Shown here in pieces: positions 1-8,920 of a stretch of 64,000 nt of DNA (position 1 is its first letter; each line of letters starts with the position of its first letter). The position numbers and the translations under genes are program-made. Source of the DNA: Pyrinomonadaceae bacterium. GTDB lineage: Bacteria > Acidobacteriota > Blastocatellia > Pyrinomonadales > Pyrinomonadaceae. The notes below the pieces were generated by a model. That model did not search any database. It saw nothing but the letters and a program-made list of their open reading frames with translations, and had not been told where the DNA came from. Location of the stretch: positions 310,001 through 374,000 of the forward strand of contig JAJQRF010000001.1 of the NCBI GenBank assembly GCA_021228405.1. Reading direction: 5' to 3'.

Positions 1-2
1 CC

Positions 3-3000
3 GAAGTCATTGAAATGCAGTCGGAAGGCGGTGCGGCGGGAACGGTTCACGGAGCGTTGCAGACGGGAAGTTTGACGACGACTTTCACCGCTTCGCAAGG
101 CTTGATGCTGATGCTGCCGAATATGTATAAGATCGCGGGCGAACTCACGTCGGCGGTTTTCCACGTTGCGGCTCGCTCGTTGGCAGCACAAGCTTTGTCA
201 ATTTTCGGCGACCATCAAGACGTGATGGCGGCTCGCACGACCGGATTTGCGATGCTTGCGGCGGCAAGCGTGCAGGAAGCTCACGATATGGCTCTAATTG
301 CTCAAGCCGCAACACTTAGAGCAAGAATTCCGTTCATTCATTTCTTCGACGGTTTCCGCACTTCGCACGAAGTCAACAAGATAAATTTCCTTTCCGACGA
401 ACAAATTCGGGCGATGATCGACGATGATCTGGTCATCGCTCACCGCAATCGCGGACTCAATCCCGAAAAACCATTCATTCGCGGAACGGCTCAAAACCCG
501 GATGTTTATTTTCAGGGACGCGAAACCGTAAACGTTTTCTACGCCGCAGTTCCGAAAATTTTGAAAGAGGAAATGCGGAAGTTTTGCGAACTTACCGGAC
601 GCGAATATTTGCCTGTCAAATATTACGGTGCGGCTGATGCCGAAAATGTCATCGTGATAATGGGTTCGGGCGTTGAAACCGCCGCCGAAACTGCTGAATT
701 TCTCGCAAGCCGAGGCGAAAAAACGGGCGTGATTCAAATAAGTTTGTATCGTCCGTTTCCGAGCGAAGATTTTATCGCGGCGTTTCCGAAAACCGCCAGA
801 AACATCGCCGTTTTAGACCGCACAAAAGAATCGGGTGCGACGGGCGAACCGATGTATCAGGACGTGATGGTCACGTTTATGGAAGCTTTTGCAAAAGGCG
901 AAGTTTCCGCGATGCCGAAAATTATCGGCGGTCGCTATGGTCTTTCATCGAAAGAGTTTACGCCCGCGATGGTGAAAGCGGTTTTCGACAATTTGCAGTC
1001 TGAAACGCCGAAAAATCATTTCACGGTCGGCATTAATGACGACGTGACGAATACGAGCATTCCGTTCGATCCTTCGTTCAAATTGGACGAATCCGGATGG
1101 ACGCAAGCCTTATTTTTCGGGCTTGGTGCGGACGGAACGGTCGGTGCAAACAAAAACAGCATCAAGATCATCGGCGAAAATACCGAGCTTTTCGCTCAAG
1201 GATATTTCGTTTATGACTCAAAAAAATCGGGCGCAAAAACCGTTTCACATCTTCGTTTCGGCAAAAAACCGATCAAAGCCCCGTATCTGATTGCAAAAGC
1301 TGATTTTATTGCCTGTCACCAATTCAATTTCGTCGAAAGAGAAGAGATGCTTTCGTTTGCCAAAGACGGAGCGAGTTTTCTGCTCAATTCGCCTTACGGT
1401 AAAACGGAAGTTTGGGACAAATTACCGCTCAAAGTCCAACAAGCGATTCTCGATAAAAACATTAAATTATTCGTAATCGACGCGACCGACGTTGCCCGAA
1501 AAACGGGAATGGCGGGCAGAATCAATACGATTATGCAAACTTGTTTCTTCAAGCTTTCCAACGTTTTACCGCCCGAAGAAGCGATTTCACAGATCAAACA
1601 CGCGATCGAAAAAACGTATTTCAAAAAAGGTCGAGCCGTTATCGAAAAGAATTTCGTCGCCGTTGACCGAACGCTCGAAAATCTTTTTGAAGTCGAAATT
1701 CCGAAACAAGTGACGGCTGTTGCGGCAACGCCGAACGGTTCCGCGATGAAGAATGCTCCGGACTTTTTCAAAAAAGTAACTTCAATAATGATTGCAGGTT
1801 ACGGCGACGAAATTCCCGTCAGTGCGATGCCGATTGACGGAACTTATCCGAGCGGAACTTCTAAATTTGAAAAACGAAATGTTTCCAACCGCATCGCCGT
1901 TTGGGATGAAGCGAGCTGTATTCAATGTGGAAATTGCAGTTTTGTCTGTCCGCATTCGGTCATTCGCTCGAAATTTTATCATCGAGAGTATTTAAAAGAC
2001 GCTCCCGAAGATTTCAAGTCCGCACCGATCAACGCGCGCGGATTTCCGGAAACGCGGTATTCTTTGCAGGTTTATCTAGAAGATTGCACCGGTTGTAATT
2101 TATGCCACGAAGTTTGTCCGGTCGAAGAAAGAATGAGCGGCAACAAACGTGCTATCAATGTTTTAGACAAACCGACTGATTTATATTCAGAACGCAAAAA
2201 GATTGGGTTTTTTGAAAATCTTCCGCAGAATGATCGTCCCGACGTTAATTTTTCGACCGTTCACGGTGTTCAATTTTTGGAACCGATGTTCGAGTTTTCC
2301 GGGGCGTGTGCGGGTTGCGGCGAAACTCCGTATATCAAGGTTTTGACACAGCTTTTCGGCGACCGGCTTCTGGTCGCAAACGCAACGGGTTGTTCTTCGA
2401 TCTACGGTGGAAATCTGCCGACCACGCCGTGGACGAAAAATGCCAACGGGCAAGGTCCTGCCTGGTCAAATTCGCTTTTTGAAGACAACGCCGAATTCGG
2501 ACTCGGAATGCGGATGAGTGCCGACAAACAACTGGCAACGGCACATCAGTTTTTGGAAATTTTGAAACCTGAATTGGGTGAGAAATTTGTAAATGATTTG
2601 ATGAATGCACCGCAAAATCTGGAAAGCGAAATTTTGGCGCAAAGAATTCGTGTGCAACAACTTAAAGAGAAACTTTTAACGATGGATTCAAACGAAGCGA
2701 AGCATCTCTTATCAGTTGCCGATCAATTGGTTCATCGGAGCGTCTGGCTTATCGGCGGCGACGGTTGGGCGTATGACATCGGCGCGGGCGGACTCGATCA
2801 CGCTCTTGCAAGCGGAAAAAATATCAATGTTTTGGTTTTGGACACGGAAGTTTATTCAAACACGGGCGGACAGAGTTCAAAGGCGACTCCGACGGCGGCG
2901 AGTGCGAAATTTGCGGCGGCGGGCAAACGTGTCGGCAAAAAAGACCTTGCGATGCAGGCGATTTCTTACGGAAATGTTTATGTCGCACAGGTTGCGATGG

Positions 3001-3404
3001 GAGCAAACCCGCAACAGACCTTGCTGGCTTTACGCGAAGCCGAAGCTTACAAAGGACCTTCGTTGATTCTGGCTTACAGTCATTGCATCGCGCACGGAAT
3101 TGAAATGAATAAAGGTTTGCGTCAACAGCATTTAGCGGTTCACAGCGGATATTTTCCGCTCATTCGCTACAATCCCGTTCTGCGCAAGAAAAATTTGAAT
3201 CCGTTCGTTTTAGATTCGGCAAAACCGACAATTTCTTTGCGTGATTACGCTTACAACGAACTTCGTTACAAAGTTCTGACGCAAACAAATGCCGGAGAAG
3301 CCGAATATTTGATGAATTTGGCGCAGGAAATTGTCGATCTGCGCTGGAAAACTTATGAAGATATGGCAGGACTCGCCGCGAGCGGGTTTCAGCCTGTTTA
3401 TTAA
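3..3404 (+). CDS. nifJ: Pyruvate:ferredoxin (flavodoxin) oxidoreductase, 5'-truncated
   Basis: Oxidative decarboxylation of pyruvate to acetyl-CoA with electron transfer to ferredoxin or flavodoxin, in the cytoplasm. The frame is open to the left window edge (EVIE precedes the first visible Met at 15), so the first few dozen residues of the roughly 1170-1200 aa protein are missing. Counting from Met15, the order is the pyrimidine-binding and transketolase-C-like domains (about 1-330), the gamma-like and linker part, two 4Fe-4S clusters (CIQCGNCSFVCP near 635, CTGCNLCHEVCP near 693), and the TPP-binding domain (CAGCGETPY near 762, GGDGWAYDIGAGG near 915, NTGGQSSKATP near 955). It ends 5 nt before a PyrD-like gene, so the two are probably co-transcribed. 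The identification is firm; only the start is unseen. Confidence 0.96.
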   Translation, partial: EVIEMQSEGGAAGTVHGALQTGSLTTTFTASQGLMLMLPNMYKIAGELTSAVFHVAARSLAAQALSIFGDHQDVMAARTTGFAMLAAASVQEAHDMALIAQAATLRARIPFIHFFDGFRTSHEVNKINFLSDEQIRAMIDDDLVIAHRNRGLNPEKPFIRGTAQNPDVYFQGRETVNVFYAAVPKILKEEMRKFCELTGREYLPVKYYGAADAENVIVIMGSGVETAAETAEFLASRGEKTGVIQISLYRPFPSEDFIAAFPKTARNIAVLDRTKESGATGEPMYQDVMVTFMEAFAKGEVSAMPKIIGGRYGLSSKEFTPAMVKAVFDNLQSETPKNHFTVGINDDVTNTSIPFDPSFKLDESGWTQALFFGLGADGTVGANKNSIKIIGENTELFAQGYFVYDSKKSGAKTVSHLRFGKKPIKAPYLIAKADFIACHQFNFVEREEMLSFAKDGASFLLNSPYGKTEVWDKLPLKVQQAILDKNIKLFVIDATDVARKTGMAGRINTIMQTCFFKLSNVLPPEEAISQIKHAIEKTYFKKGRAVIEKNFVAVDRTLENLFEVEIPKQVTAVAATPNGSAMKNAPDFFKKVTSIMIAGYGDEIPVSAMPIDGTYPSGTSKFEKRNVSNRIAVWDEASCIQCGNCSFVCPHSVIRSKFYHREYLKDAPEDFKSAPINARGFPETRYSLQVYLEDCTGCNLCHEVCPVEERMSGNKRAINVLDKPTDLYSERKKIGFFENLPQNDRPDVNFSTVHGVQFLEPMFEFSGACAGCGETPYIKVLTQLFGDRLLVANATGCSSIYGGNLPTTPWTKNANGQGPAWSNSLFEDNAEFGLGMRMSADKQLATAHQFLEILKPELGEKFVNDLMNAPQNLESEILAQRIRVQQLKEKLLTMDSNEAKHLLSVADQLVHRSVWLIGGDGWAYDIGAGGLDHALASGKNINVLVLDTEVYSNTGGQSSKATPTAASAKFAAAGKRVGKKDLAMQAISYGNVYVAQVAMGANPQQTLLALREAEAYKGPSLILAYSHCIAHGIEMNKGLRQQHLAVHSGYFPLIRYNPVLRKKNLNPFVLDSAKPTISLRDYAYNELRYKVLTQTNAGEAEYLMNLAQEIVDLRWKTYEDMAGLAASGFQPVY

Positions 3405-3409
3405 TTTAT

Positions 3410-4408
3410 ATGCACGATCTATCAACAAAATATATGGGATTTAATCTGCGGTCGCCGCTGGTTGTTTCCGCCAATCCCTTATCGCAAAAATTGGAAAATA
3501 TCGTGGCGATGGAAGATTCGGGCGCGGGTGCGGTCGTTTTATTTTCGCTTTTTGAAGAACAGATTAAAGCCGAAGCCGAAAAAGTTGAACAAGTCGTTCA
3601 AACTACTTCTTATTCCTTCGCGGAAGCGGCGGATTTTTTTCCGTCGCTGGCAGATTATCCGCTCGGCGCAGGGCAATATCTGGAACTTATCAGAAAGGCG
3701 AAAGAGCGTGTCAGTATTCCGGTAATTGCGAGTTTGAACGGTGTCACGCCGGAAGGTTGGATCGAATATGCGCGTGAGATCGAGCAAGCCGGAGCAGATG
3801 GTTTGGAGATAAATGTTTATTTTATTCCGGCTGATATTCGGCTGACCGCGCAGGATGTCGAAAAACGTTATCTGCTGATCGTTAAAATGATTCGTGACGC
3901 GATAAATATTCCCATCGCGGTCAAACTGAGCCCTTATTTTTCGTCGGTCGGCAATATGGCACAGCGATTATCTGAAGCCGGAGCCGATTCGTTAGTGCTT
4001 TTCAATCGTTTTTATCAACCCGATTTCGACATCAATGAGCTTAAGATTTTGCCGAATCTGGATTTGAGTGTTCCGGCTGAAATCCGCTTGCCGTTGCTTT
4101 GGATCGCCGTTCTTTACGGGCGGATTCCGGTTTCGCTTGCCGCCACGACAGGCGTTTACGGAGCGCGGGAACTAATCAAATATCTGCTTGCGGGCGCGGA
4201 TGTCGGGATGTGTGCATCGTCGCTTCTTAGACACGGAATCTCTTGGATAAAAGAGATTCTTCGCCATCTGGAAGTTTACATGGATGAGATGGAATTTAAC
4301 TCGGTCGAATCATTTAAAGGTTCGATGAGCCAACAGCATATTTCCGATCCGTCGGCTTATGAACGAAGCAATTATATTCAAATAGTCGAACACGAAGCGT
4401 GGCGTTAG
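3410..4408 (+). CDS. Dihydroorotate dehydrogenase-like (PyrD/PreA-type) flavoprotein
   Basis: A 332-aa TIM-barrel flavoprotein of the class 1 dihydroorotate dehydrogenase/PreA superfamily. The N-terminus (STKYMGFNLRSPLVVSANP) is the usual FMN-barrel opening. IPVIASLNG, the AVKLSPYFS strand with its conserved Lys, and a C-terminal TTGVYGARELIKYLLAGADV phosphate-binding segment follow. It starts 5 nt after the nifJ stop. PyrD-like genes directly behind nifJ recur in several phyla, which argues for a redox partner role rather than de novo pyrimidine synthesis. No partner PyrK-type iron-sulfur subunit is seen next to it. The physiological substrate cannot be told from sequence. Confidence 0.85.
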   Translation: MHDLSTKYMGFNLRSPLVVSANPLSQKLENIVAMEDSGAGAVVLFSLFEEQIKAEAEKVEQVVQTTSYSFAEAADFFPSLADYPLGAGQYLELIRKAKERVSIPVIASLNGVTPEGWIEYAREIEQAGADGLEINVYFIPADIRLTAQDVEKRYLLIVKMIRDAINIPIAVKLSPYFSSVGNMAQRLSEAGADSLVLFNRFYQPDFDINELKILPNLDLSVPAEIRLPLLWIAVLYGRIPVSLAATTGVYGARELIKYLLAGADVGMCASSLLRHGISWIKEILRHLEVYMDEMEFNSVESFKGSMSQQHISDPSAYERSNYIQIVEHEAWR

Positions 4409-4720
4409 TTTTGATTTAGTAATAATTTGAGCCCTGTTTTTTATAATTATCGAGAGCCAAACTGTGCGTATTAAATTTTAATAAATCCCATTTTTTGAAC
4501 AATCAAAAATTTAAAAAAGAATTCTGTTGACAAATAGTTTAAAGCGGGTGTAGTATCAGCGTTATAAAATTTCAGAAACGAAAATAGATAAAATTGTTTA
4601 CCCTATAACAGTTTTTATTCATTTGATTTAATTTTTGTCTTTTTCGTGAAAAAGAAAGGTAACTGTTGCTATTTGACAGTTTTCCAAACTATTCACGTTG
4701 CTGAGAGGAGGCAAATTTTT
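4409..4720. other. Intergenic leader upstream of the CIS cluster
   Basis: 312 bp, AT-rich, with no convincing gene. An in-frame upstream extension of the next ORF (from 4646) has no ribosome site and no conserved look. The stretch holds the sigma-70-like promoter listed at 4527 and a purine-rich ribosome site just before 4721. I see no clear hairpin terminator behind the PyrD-like gene, so read-through from nifJ is possible. Confidence 0.6.
4527..4556 (+). promoter_or_regulatory. Sigma-70-like promoter for the CIS cluster
   Basis: Perfect -35 TTGACA (4527-4532), 18-bp spacer, then a TAGTAT -10 (4551-4556). It lies about 165 bp upstream of the first CIS gene, in an AT-rich stretch. It is the best promoter candidate seen for a cluster of more than 31 kb in which all genes point the same way. 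Predicted by eye only. Confidence 0.5.
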
Positions 4721-5302
4721 GTGGCGAAGGCTCAAGCGATAGCAGTGGTCGGACAGGCTGTTCTGGGAATATTGGCTGACAATATTCCGCAGACCGAGTT
4801 TACCAATGCGCGTTTTGAACTTTACCAGACTTCAAATTTTACTTCCCCGATGGAAGAAGGTATTTCGCTTTTTCTGTATCGAGTCGAAATAAATTCTTCG
4901 CTCCGAAATCTGCCAGCCCGCACGGGTTTGGACGGGATTTCACGCCGACCGCCATTACCGCTCGATCTTTATTATTTATTGACCGTCTGGGCAAAAGATG
5001 TCGTCAAACAGCAACGCATTCTCGGTTGGGCAATGCGGACGCTCGAAGATGCACCAGTTCTTTCAGCCTCCAGACTCAATAATTTCGGTCCCGAATCTGA
5101 CGTATTCCAGCCGAATGAAAAGATCGAACTCATTTATCAATCGCTTTCTCTCCAGGATTTATCCAATCTTTGGAGTGCTTTCAAAGTTAGTTTACCAATG
5201 TCCGTTGCATATATCGCGAGAGTCGTCGGGATTGATTCGACGATCTCGATGGAAGATGCAGCCGCTGTCCAAACCAGACAGCTCGATTTTGTTAAAAACT
5301 GA
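4721..5302 (+). CDS. DUF4255 family protein (CIS cap/Pvc16-like)
   Basis: A 193-aa protein of the DUF4255 type, whose members (Pvc16/Afp16) cap or terminate the tube-sheath of extracellular contractile injection systems. The visible signature is an N-terminal helix (AIAVVGQAVLGILADNIP), then FELYQTSNF and an LFLYRVEINSSLRN strand, the PLPLDLYYLLTVWA segment, and QQRILGWAMRTLEDAPVL. I start it at GTG 4721 because AGGAGG sits at 4706-4711 with 9-nt spacing, and family members begin just before this helix. The longer ATG frame at 4646 lacks a ribosome site. It opens the CIS cluster here, whereas in Afp/PVC loci it comes at the end. Confidence 0.85.
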   Translation: MAKAQAIAVVGQAVLGILADNIPQTEFTNARFELYQTSNFTSPMEEGISLFLYRVEINSSLRNLPARTGLDGISRRPPLPLDLYYLLTVWAKDVVKQQRILGWAMRTLEDAPVLSASRLNNFGPESDVFQPNEKIELIYQSLSLQDLSNLWSAFKVSLPMSVAYIARVVGIDSTISMEDAAAVQTRQLDFVKN

Positions 5303-5331
5303 AGCGTTTCAGTTTTCTAACCCCGGAACTT

Positions 5332-6264
5332 ATGACAGTGATGCCCCAAATCATTGAAAGTTTTTCATTGGTCGCGCCGCTCGGACTCTGTTTTCACGAC
5401 GCGGCGACGGGTGAAAGAATCGGTGACGGTCTGCACGTCGAAGTTTATCCTGTATCGCAAATCCCTTGGAAAAAAAGAAATAAAGCGGTTCCGAACCGTA
5501 TCGGTGTTTACGTTTTGCACAATGCTTACGGGCTGGAAAATTTCCCGTTCGGAAAAGGCGACGAGGATTTTTGGCAGAACAATCCGCCGAACAAGGCATA
5601 CATTGTCGAAGTCACCGACCAGCTAAAAAGATTTCAGTCTTTTCAGTTCACGGTCGAATTGCCCGTCAGAGGCGTTTATCAATGGGAAGGCGTTCCTGTT
5701 TCGTCGCCATCAAACAATCTTTTCAGTATTCCGCTTTATTCCGCGCCGACGCGTTTACCGCTCGCCGGAATGTCGGTAATTCGCGCAAGTTTGTTTGAAA
5801 CCGACGAAAAACCCGCTTCGTTCGCGGTTTTGGAAGCGCGCTTTGAAGGAAACCTGATCGCGCGCGGAATCGCAGACGGCAACGGCAGGATCGCGTTAAT
5901 TTTTCCGTCGCTTTCGCCGCAAAACAATCCGATCGTTTCGCCGCCCGCGCAAGCCACGCGCATCTCGCTTGCCGAACAAAAATGGGATTTGGATTTAACG
6001 CTGAAATATCAGCCGAATGTTTTCGTTTCTTCGCCGTCGGCTTCGGTTTCGGATGAAGAAAAGCTACCGGATTTAAAGCTCGTGCTTGCGCAGGCGAAGG
6101 CAACGCTCTGGGCGAACACGGAAAAAACCGAAGAATTTACAACCGCTGTTTTACGGTTCGGTAAAGAGCTGATTCTGCGTTCGCGTCCGGCGGGCGTGGT
6201 TTCGCCGATGCCTGCGGGTGAAACGGCTTTATCGTCAAATGTTTATGTCAGTCCGGCTATTTAA
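5332..6264 (+). CDS. CIS-cluster protein of unknown function
   Basis: 310 aa, no family recognised. It starts with FSLVAPLGLCFHDAATGERIGDGLHVEVYP, which resembles the opening of a beta-sandwich domain of the carboxypeptidase-regulatory or Ig type. Most of it is predicted by eye to be beta-rich with Ser/Pro-rich turns (VSSPSNN, SPQNNPIVSPP, VSSPSASVSD). There is no signal peptide or membrane segment. It lies between the cap gene and the first sheath gene, which suggests a structural or assembly role in the particle. An in-frame ATG at 5341 is an alternative start; neither has a strong ribosome site. Confidence 0.6.
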   Translation: MTVMPQIIESFSLVAPLGLCFHDAATGERIGDGLHVEVYPVSQIPWKKRNKAVPNRIGVYVLHNAYGLENFPFGKGDEDFWQNNPPNKAYIVEVTDQLKRFQSFQFTVELPVRGVYQWEGVPVSSPSNNLFSIPLYSAPTRLPLAGMSVIRASLFETDEKPASFAVLEARFEGNLIARGIADGNGRIALIFPSLSPQNNPIVSPPAQATRISLAEQKWDLDLTLKYQPNVFVSSPSASVSDEEKLPDLKLVLAQAKATLWANTEKTEEFTTAVLRFGKELILRSRPAGVVSPMPAGETALSSNVYVSPAI

Positions 6265-6288
6265 GCCGAATTTATAAGGAGAAAATCA

Positions 6289-8289
6289 ATGCCTGAATAT
6301 CTTGCTCCGGGTGTATTTATCGAAGAAGTTTCATATCGTTCCAAATCCATCGAAGGAGTCGGAACGACAACTACTGGTTTTATCGGTCCGACGCGGTATG
6401 GTCCGATCGATCTTGAGCCCGACGTAATCACGAGTCTCGGCGAATTCGAGCGTGTTTACGGCGACCGTCAACAGTTATCGTTCGGCAATCCTGACGACGA
6501 TTCAAAGCAGAAATTCCACAATTATATGTGGCACGCCGTCCGCGCCTTTTTTGAAGAAGGCGGGAAGCGTCTGTATATTACGCGGACTTTTCGCCCGATC
6601 ACGGATGAAAACAACGAGGTTTTGGATGACGGTTATGCGAAGGCTTATGTGCCGAGCCTCGCGGCGGGTGTCGATGAACCTGCCGCGACGGACAACTGGC
6701 TGAAATTCAGCGCAAGATTTCCGGGCGAACTCGGCAAAATGCGCGTTCGCCTGACTTTACAACTCGGTCAAAGCGTGCTCGGAAAAGATGAGATCGACGC
6801 GCCGACGGTCGGCAGTTTGCTCGATAAGGACGTTGTTTACATCACGGTCGCGCCGCTGGTCGTTTCGCCTTTGGTTTCGCCGCCGACAACTTCGCCTTCG
6901 GACAATGCTTCGGGATTTTATCTCGCGCAGAAAAAGCGCGATCCGGTGACGGGTGAGATCAGTTGGGAATTTCAACCGGTTACGCCGTCGGGTTCGCCGT
7001 CTGACGATATTTTATTGACCGATCTGAGCGTCGATAACGGCGACCGCATTCAGGTCGTAACTCTTTCCGTCACGACGCTTTCGGTCGAAGACCCCGACGC
7101 GATGCCCGCAGTTTGGAGCGGTTTGTCGCTCGATCCCGAGCATAAACGTGCCGGACAACCCGATTCGTTCTTTGCAAAATTTGCAAAGAATCCCGCCAGT
7201 GCAAGAGAAGCAATTCGTTTGCCGATTGTCGTCGAGCAAAACGAAGACCTTCCGCTGTCGAACGGAACCGAAGTTTTAGACCTTTTATTTTCGGCAAATT
7301 CCGCTCTGGAAGCCAATTTGCTGGACGACGAATCGACCGATGCCGAGCGTTCGATCGATCTTTTACTTGACGGCGGCAACGACGGAATGCGACCGACCGC
7401 AAAGGAATATGAAGGAACGGCGAAGGATACCGATCCGTTCAAGACGGGTTTGAAGGCGTTTGAAGATATTGAGGATATTTCGATTGTCGCCGCGCCTGGT
7501 TCGACCTACGGTTATGACAACGGTTATGCGACGCAATCGCCGACGATCATTAATTTGCTGATCTCACACGCCGAACGGATGAAATATCGCATTGCCGTTC
7601 TGGATTCGGGTAACGATCAGACAATTGCCGACGTGCGCGCGATGCGGGCGCGGCTCGATTCAAAATATGCGGCGTTTTATTATCCGTGGATTCGCGTTCT
7701 CGACCCCGTCACGCAACAGGAAATTCATCTGCCGCCGAGCGGTTTCGTGAGCGGAATTTATGCGCGAAACGATGTCGAACGCGCAGTTTACAAAGCACCT
7801 GCGAACGAGGTCGTGCGGCTGGCGATCGGTTTTGAAAAGACTCTCAACAAAGCCCAGCAGGAAGTTTTGAATCCTGAAGGTGTAAATTGTTTCCGCTTTT
7901 TTGAAGGTCGCGGTTTCAGGCTCTGGGGCGCGCGCACGACAAGCTCCGATCCTGAATGGAAATATGTCAATTTGCGGAGATATTTCGCATATCTCGAACG
8001 TTCCATCGACCGCGGCACGCAATGGGCGGTTTTCGAGCCGAACGGCGAAGCACTCTGGGCAAATGTCCGCCAGACGATTCAGGATTTTCTTTATAACGAA
8101 TGGGTTTCGGGCGCACTTTTGGGCGAAAAACCGGAAAAGGCATATTTCGTTCGATGCGACCGTTCGACGATGACGCAAAACGATCTCGATAACGGACGCT
8201 TGATCTGTCAGATCGGCGTAGCGGTCGTCAAACCCGCCGAATTCGTTATCTTCCGCATTGGTCAATGGACTTCGGACAGAAAGGCTTAA
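6289..8289 (+). CDS. Contractile tail sheath protein 1
   Basis: 666-aa sheath subunit that would contract to drive the inner tube. The N-terminus (EYLAPGVFIEEVS then GVGTTTTGFIGPTRYGP) is the classic sheath opening. The C-terminal half carries AFYYPWIRVLDP, PPSGFVSGIYARND, VYKAPANEVVRLA and VEFVIF-like strands of the conserved handshake domain. It is longer than typical 350-500 aa sheaths because of an inserted middle region with a Ser/Pro linker (PLVVSPLVSPPTTSPS near residue 190). AAGGAG precedes the start. It is followed by a 95-bp inverted repeat and then the tube gene. Confidence 0.95.
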   Translation: MPEYLAPGVFIEEVSYRSKSIEGVGTTTTGFIGPTRYGPIDLEPDVITSLGEFERVYGDRQQLSFGNPDDDSKQKFHNYMWHAVRAFFEEGGKRLYITRTFRPITDENNEVLDDGYAKAYVPSLAAGVDEPAATDNWLKFSARFPGELGKMRVRLTLQLGQSVLGKDEIDAPTVGSLLDKDVVYITVAPLVVSPLVSPPTTSPSDNASGFYLAQKKRDPVTGEISWEFQPVTPSGSPSDDILLTDLSVDNGDRIQVVTLSVTTLSVEDPDAMPAVWSGLSLDPEHKRAGQPDSFFAKFAKNPASAREAIRLPIVVEQNEDLPLSNGTEVLDLLFSANSALEANLLDDESTDAERSIDLLLDGGNDGMRPTAKEYEGTAKDTDPFKTGLKAFEDIEDISIVAAPGSTYGYDNGYATQSPTIINLLISHAERMKYRIAVLDSGNDQTIADVRAMRARLDSKYAAFYYPWIRVLDPVTQQEIHLPPSGFVSGIYARNDVERAVYKAPANEVVRLAIGFEKTLNKAQQEVLNPEGVNCFRFFEGRGFRLWGARTTSSDPEWKYVNLRRYFAYLERSIDRGTQWAVFEPNGEALWANVRQTIQDFLYNEWVSGALLGEKPEKAYFVRCDRSTMTQNDLDNGRLICQIGVAVVKPAEFVIFRIGQWTSDRKA

Positions 8290-8299
8290 GGAGATTTTC

Positions 8300-8394
8300 T
8301 GCCCACGAAAGACACGAAAAAGACGAAAAGTTAATTAGATATTTTGACGAGCGATTTTATTTCTTTTTCGTTCATTTCGTTTGTTTCGTGGGCA
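8300..8394. repeat. Long imperfect inverted repeat between sheath and tube genes
   Basis: Left arm 8300-8330 and right arm 8363-8394 are near reverse complements. The outer 11 bp (TGCCCACGAAA / TTTCGTGGGCA) match perfectly and the inner parts match with a few mismatches, around a 32-nt loop. Each arm is itself a series of ACGAAA-type units. It lies 10 bp after the sheath stop and 17 bp before the tube start. It could be a mobile palindromic element or an RNA hairpin that sets the ratio of sheath to tube mRNA. Confidence 0.8.
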
Positions 8395-8410
8395 AATAAA
8401 AGGAGAAATT

Positions 8411-8857
8411 ATGGCAACTGAAAGAACAAATCCGTATCCGCAGTTTAATTTTACGGTTGATTTGGGACAGGGAATCCGCGCCGGTTTTCAGGAATGCAGC
8501 AATATCGGGATGGAAATGACCGTTGTGGAATACCGCAACGGCAACGATCCGACCAATAATGTCCGCAAGATCACGGGGTTGAACAAAGCGAGCGATGTAA
8601 CATTAAAACGCGGTGCAATCGGCGTTTTGGATTTATATAACTGGCTCAACGAAATTCGCAACGGAACGTCGAACGGCGTTCGCAACGTGACGATAAATCT
8701 GATGAGCGAAGACAAAACCAACACCACGCCTGTTTTAACGTGGCGGCTTTTGAACGCCCGAATTATCAAATATGTCGGCGGTCCGATGAACGCCAAAGGA
8801 ACCGACATTGCGATGGAAGAATTAACGCTTTCATACGAACGTTTGGAAATGGAATAG
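8411..8857 (+). CDS. CIS tail tube protein 1 (phage T4 gp19-like)
   Basis: 148-aa inner tube subunit. It shows the tube-fold pattern: PYPQFNFTVDLG, FQECSNIGMEM, EYRNGNDPTNNVRKITGL, VTLKRGAIGVLDLYNWLNEI, and a C-terminal GTDIAMEELTLSYERLEM strand. These are the hallmarks of Pvc1/Afp1-type tubes. I use ATG 8411 because AGGAG at 8401-8405 sits just upstream; the longer frame runs into the inverted repeat. A second tube protein is encoded at 11918. Confidence 0.95.
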   Translation: MATERTNPYPQFNFTVDLGQGIRAGFQECSNIGMEMTVVEYRNGNDPTNNVRKITGLNKASDVTLKRGAIGVLDLYNWLNEIRNGTSNGVRNVTINLMSEDKTNTTPVLTWRLLNARIIKYVGGPMNAKGTDIAMEELTLSYERLEME

Positions 8858-8920
8858 TTTGAAAAGCAACGGTAAAAGCAAAATTATCCTGCTTTTCAAT
8901 AAATTTTCAGTCATTCATAA

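Noticed and set aside
4646-4720. N-terminal extension of the DUF4255 protein from ATG 4646
   Set aside because: The extension lacks a ribosome site and family similarity; GTG 4721 has AGGAGG at good spacing.
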